From: CAWAMD01 sp963783045
Lineage (GTDB): Bacteria > Actinomycetota > Nitriliruptoria > Nitriliruptorales > Nitriliruptoraceae
Reading direction: 5' to 3'
Assembly (NCBI GenBank): GCA_963783045.1
Contig: CAWAMD010000003.1
Location: 1 to 64,000, forward strand
Length of the DNA stretch: 64,000 nucleotides
Below, in pieces: positions 62,474-64,000 of the stretch. A program made the translations under genes and the position numbers. Every line of letters starts with the position of its first letter. Position 1 is the first letter of the stretch. The notes beneath the pieces are model-generated. The model saw only the letters and a program-made list of their open reading frames with translations, did no database searches and was not told the origin of the DNA.

Positions 62474-63823
62474 CTACAGCTGCGAGTCGACCGTCTTCAC
62501 GGTCTCGATCTTCCCCTCGCTGTTGACCTTCCAGACCTCGTAGGTCCCGGACGCAGGCTCACCGGCCTCGACCATGTCCACGGATCCGGACGCACCCTGG
62601 TAGTCGATGTCCTTACCGTCGTCGAGCAGCTTCTTGCAGCTCGCGAAGTCGTTGCACTGCTCACCGTCCTTCGAGACCTCGACCATCTTCGAGGCGATGT
62701 CCGTGCCCTTGTCGCTCTTCGCGGACGCCGCCGCGAGCGCGATCAGGTTCGTGCAGTCGTAGGCCTGCGCCGCGAACTGCGTGTCCTCGACGCCGGTCTT
62801 CTCCTTGAACTTCTTGAGGAACGCGTCGTTCTCGGTCCCCGCCGGCGCGGTGCCCTTCATGCCGTCGAGCACGGCCGGGTTGTTCGGGTCGACCTTCTCG
62901 GCCAGCGTCTCGGAGCGCATGCCGTCGGCGCCGTAGACGCCGATGTCCTGCGGACCCTTGCCGGCCTCGACGAGGCCCTTGAGGATCTTCGCGCCCTCGT
63001 CGAAGCCGATGATCGCGACGGCGTCGGCGCCGGAGTTGACGACCTGCTGGACCTCGGAGTCGAAGCTGGCGGCTTCGGGGTCGTAGACGATCTCCGCCGC
63101 CACCGTGGCGCCCTGCTTCGTGAGCGCGCTCTTCGTCGACTCGAGCAGACCGCGACCGTAGTCGTCGGCGCGGGCCATGAGAGCGACCTGGCTGTAGCCG
63201 TCACCGACGATGGTCTCGGCCAGGACCGGTCCCTGCAGCGCGTCGGTCGGCGCGGTGCGGAAGTACAGGCCGTTGTCGTCGTAGTTCGTGAACGTCGGGC
63301 TCGTGTTCGACGCGGAGCACTGCAGCACACCCGCACCGGTCACGGCGTCGATGATCGCGAGCGACATGCCCGAGGCGGCCGCACCCACGATCGCGTCCAC
63401 GCCCTGGTTCAGCAGCCGCTGCGCCGACTGCGCGGCGACGGTGGCGTCACCGGCCTCGTCGGCACCGGCCACGGTCACGTCCTTGTCCAGGACGCCGCCC
63501 GCCGCGTTGATCTCGTCGACGGCCATCTTCGTGGCCTCGATCTGCGGGGGGCCGAGGAAGGCAAGCGGCCCGGTCTCCGGCATCACGTAGCCGAGCTCGA
63601 GCACACCATTGGATTCGTTCTTGGGGGCGGCGGCCTGCGACTCGGACGCCGACGGGGACTCGGATCCCGTCGACGACTCGCTGGTGGCCGGCGCGGAGCT
63701 CTCGGACGCGGCCGGCGACTCCGACGACTCGCTGCCCTCGTTCCCGCCGCCGCCACAGGCGGCGGCTGCGAGCGCCAGCGCGGTCACGGCCGCGGCCCGG
63801 CGCAGCCAAAGAGAACGCTGCAT
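62474..63823 (-). CDS. livK: Branched-chain amino-acid ABC substrate-binding lipoprotein
   Basis: The 449-residue protein from ATG 63823 (GAGGGAGAG upstream) has a lipobox in LALAAAACGGGG and a long serine/glutamate linker. The type I periplasmic-binding fold follows: LELGYVMPETGPLAFLGPPQ, TPTDALQGPVLAETIVG-like hinge and IIGFDEGAKILKGLVEAGKG. It binds leucine-type amino acids, or related ligands, outside the cell and delivers them to LivHMGF. It is 1.8 kb from that operon and on the opposite strand. Confidence 0.93.
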   Translation of the reverse strand: MQRSLWLRRAAAVTALALAAAACGGGGNEGSESSESPAASESSAPATSESSTGSESPSASESQAAAPKNESNGVLELGYVMPETGPLAFLGPPQIEATKMAVDEINAAGGVLDKDVTVAGADEAGDATVAAQSAQRLLNQGVDAIVGAAASGMSLAIIDAVTGAGVLQCSASNTSPTFTNYDDNGLYFRTAPTDALQGPVLAETIVGDGYSQVALMARADDYGRGLLESTKSALTKQGATVAAEIVYDPEAASFDSEVQQVVNSGADAVAIIGFDEGAKILKGLVEAGKGPQDIGVYGADGMRSETLAEKVDPNNPAVLDGMKGTAPAGTENDAFLKKFKEKTGVEDTQFAAQAYDCTNLIALAAASAKSDKGTDIASKMVEVSKDGEQCNDFASCKKLLDDGKDIDYQGASGSVDMVEAGEPASGTYEVWKVNSEGKIETVKTVDSQL

Positions 63824-64000
63824 GTGGTCTCTCCCTCAGTTGGATCGTGCTGCGGTGGGGATTGCTCTCGACCGACCGAGCCAGCTCGGTCCTGGTCGCC
63901 GGGACACCCGTCCGGAGGTCCCCGGCCGCAAAGGCTACGACACTGGTAGGAGGCATGCCAGGAATTCCGGCCATGCGTTCGCTTCGGTCCGGGCACCGCA
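63824..64000. promoter_or_regulatory. Upstream region of livK
   Basis: The last 177 bp of the window contain the livK leader and presumably its promoter. I see no further gene start and no clear operator repeat. Confidence 0.4.

Noticed and set aside
1..64000. CRISPR arrays and rRNA genes
   Set aside because: No regularly spaced repeats or rRNA signatures were seen on reading through the window.

Overview
This window reads as chromosome of a high-GC actinomycete (Actinomycetota). Evidence for this is a WhiB-type iron-sulfur regulator, a class F sortase beside a DUF4397 protein, DUF4446, a BlaI/M56 pair, tRNA genes without encoded CCA, frequent GTG starts, and very GC-rich third codon positions. 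I cannot name the genus. About half the window is core chromosome (23.9-32.3 kb and 50.1-64 kb) and half is two tRNA-linked accessory islands.

Island 1 runs from before the left edge to tRNA-Arg(ACG) at 23.6 kb. It starts with part of a conjugation region: VirB6-, VirB8- and pilin-like membrane proteins on the minus strand. Facing them on the plus strand are a lipoprotein, a transglycosylase/M23 wall hydrolase, WhiB, a RadC/JAB protein and an excisionase. From 5.9 to 22.3 kb it carries a DNA-phosphorothioation (Dnd/Pbe-like) defence locus. One long minus-strand operon, with overlapping or nearly touching genes, encodes a DndA-like cysteine desulfurase, a DUF4007 protein, a ~1,170-residue P-loop ATPase, a DndC-like PAPS-reductase-family protein, a PLD-nuclease/helicase, a small protein, a DndD/Rad50-like ATPase and an unrecognised partner. 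Next to it are a dnd-associated methyltransferase (plus strand) and, divergently, a GIY-YIG-like protein and a DGQHR (DndB) protein. A tyrosine integrase sits at the tRNA-Arg end.

The segment 23.6-32.7 kb is host-like: tRNA-Arg and tRNA-Ser(GCT), a BrkB/YihY membrane protein, an AAA ATPase with palindromic operator-like sites, a secreted esterase, a permease/TIGR03943 operon and a type II restriction-modification pair.

Island 2 (32.7-50.1 kb) is bounded by an 82-bp direct repeat made from the 3' part of tRNA-Ser(TGA). The intact tRNA lies at the right end, and no integrase is recognisable. The island holds several toxin-antitoxin pairs or remnants, a ParB-like protein, a second excisionase, many small unknown genes, and a BlaI repressor with an M56 metallopeptidase. 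It also has small secreted proteins, several with a cysteine as last residue and small membrane proteins just downstream. A shared dyad, ACTACN-N8-CATAGT, lies twice between blaI and one secreted gene and once upstream of two other secreted genes. This suggests a BlaI-controlled secreted-protein regulon.

The right-hand core (50.1-64 kb) has a class A penicillin-binding protein, SerRS, an SMP-30-like protein, prephenate dehydratase, DUF4446, a branched-chain amino-acid ABC transporter (permeases, ATPases and a separated binding protein), and the DUF4397/sortase pair.

Single-base frame breaks are frequent in both islands (very dense at 9.8-20.6 kb) and sparse in the core, where even pheA and livH carry one. 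I treat most as sequence errors and give reconstructed gene spans. True decay in the islands cannot be excluded from sequence alone.
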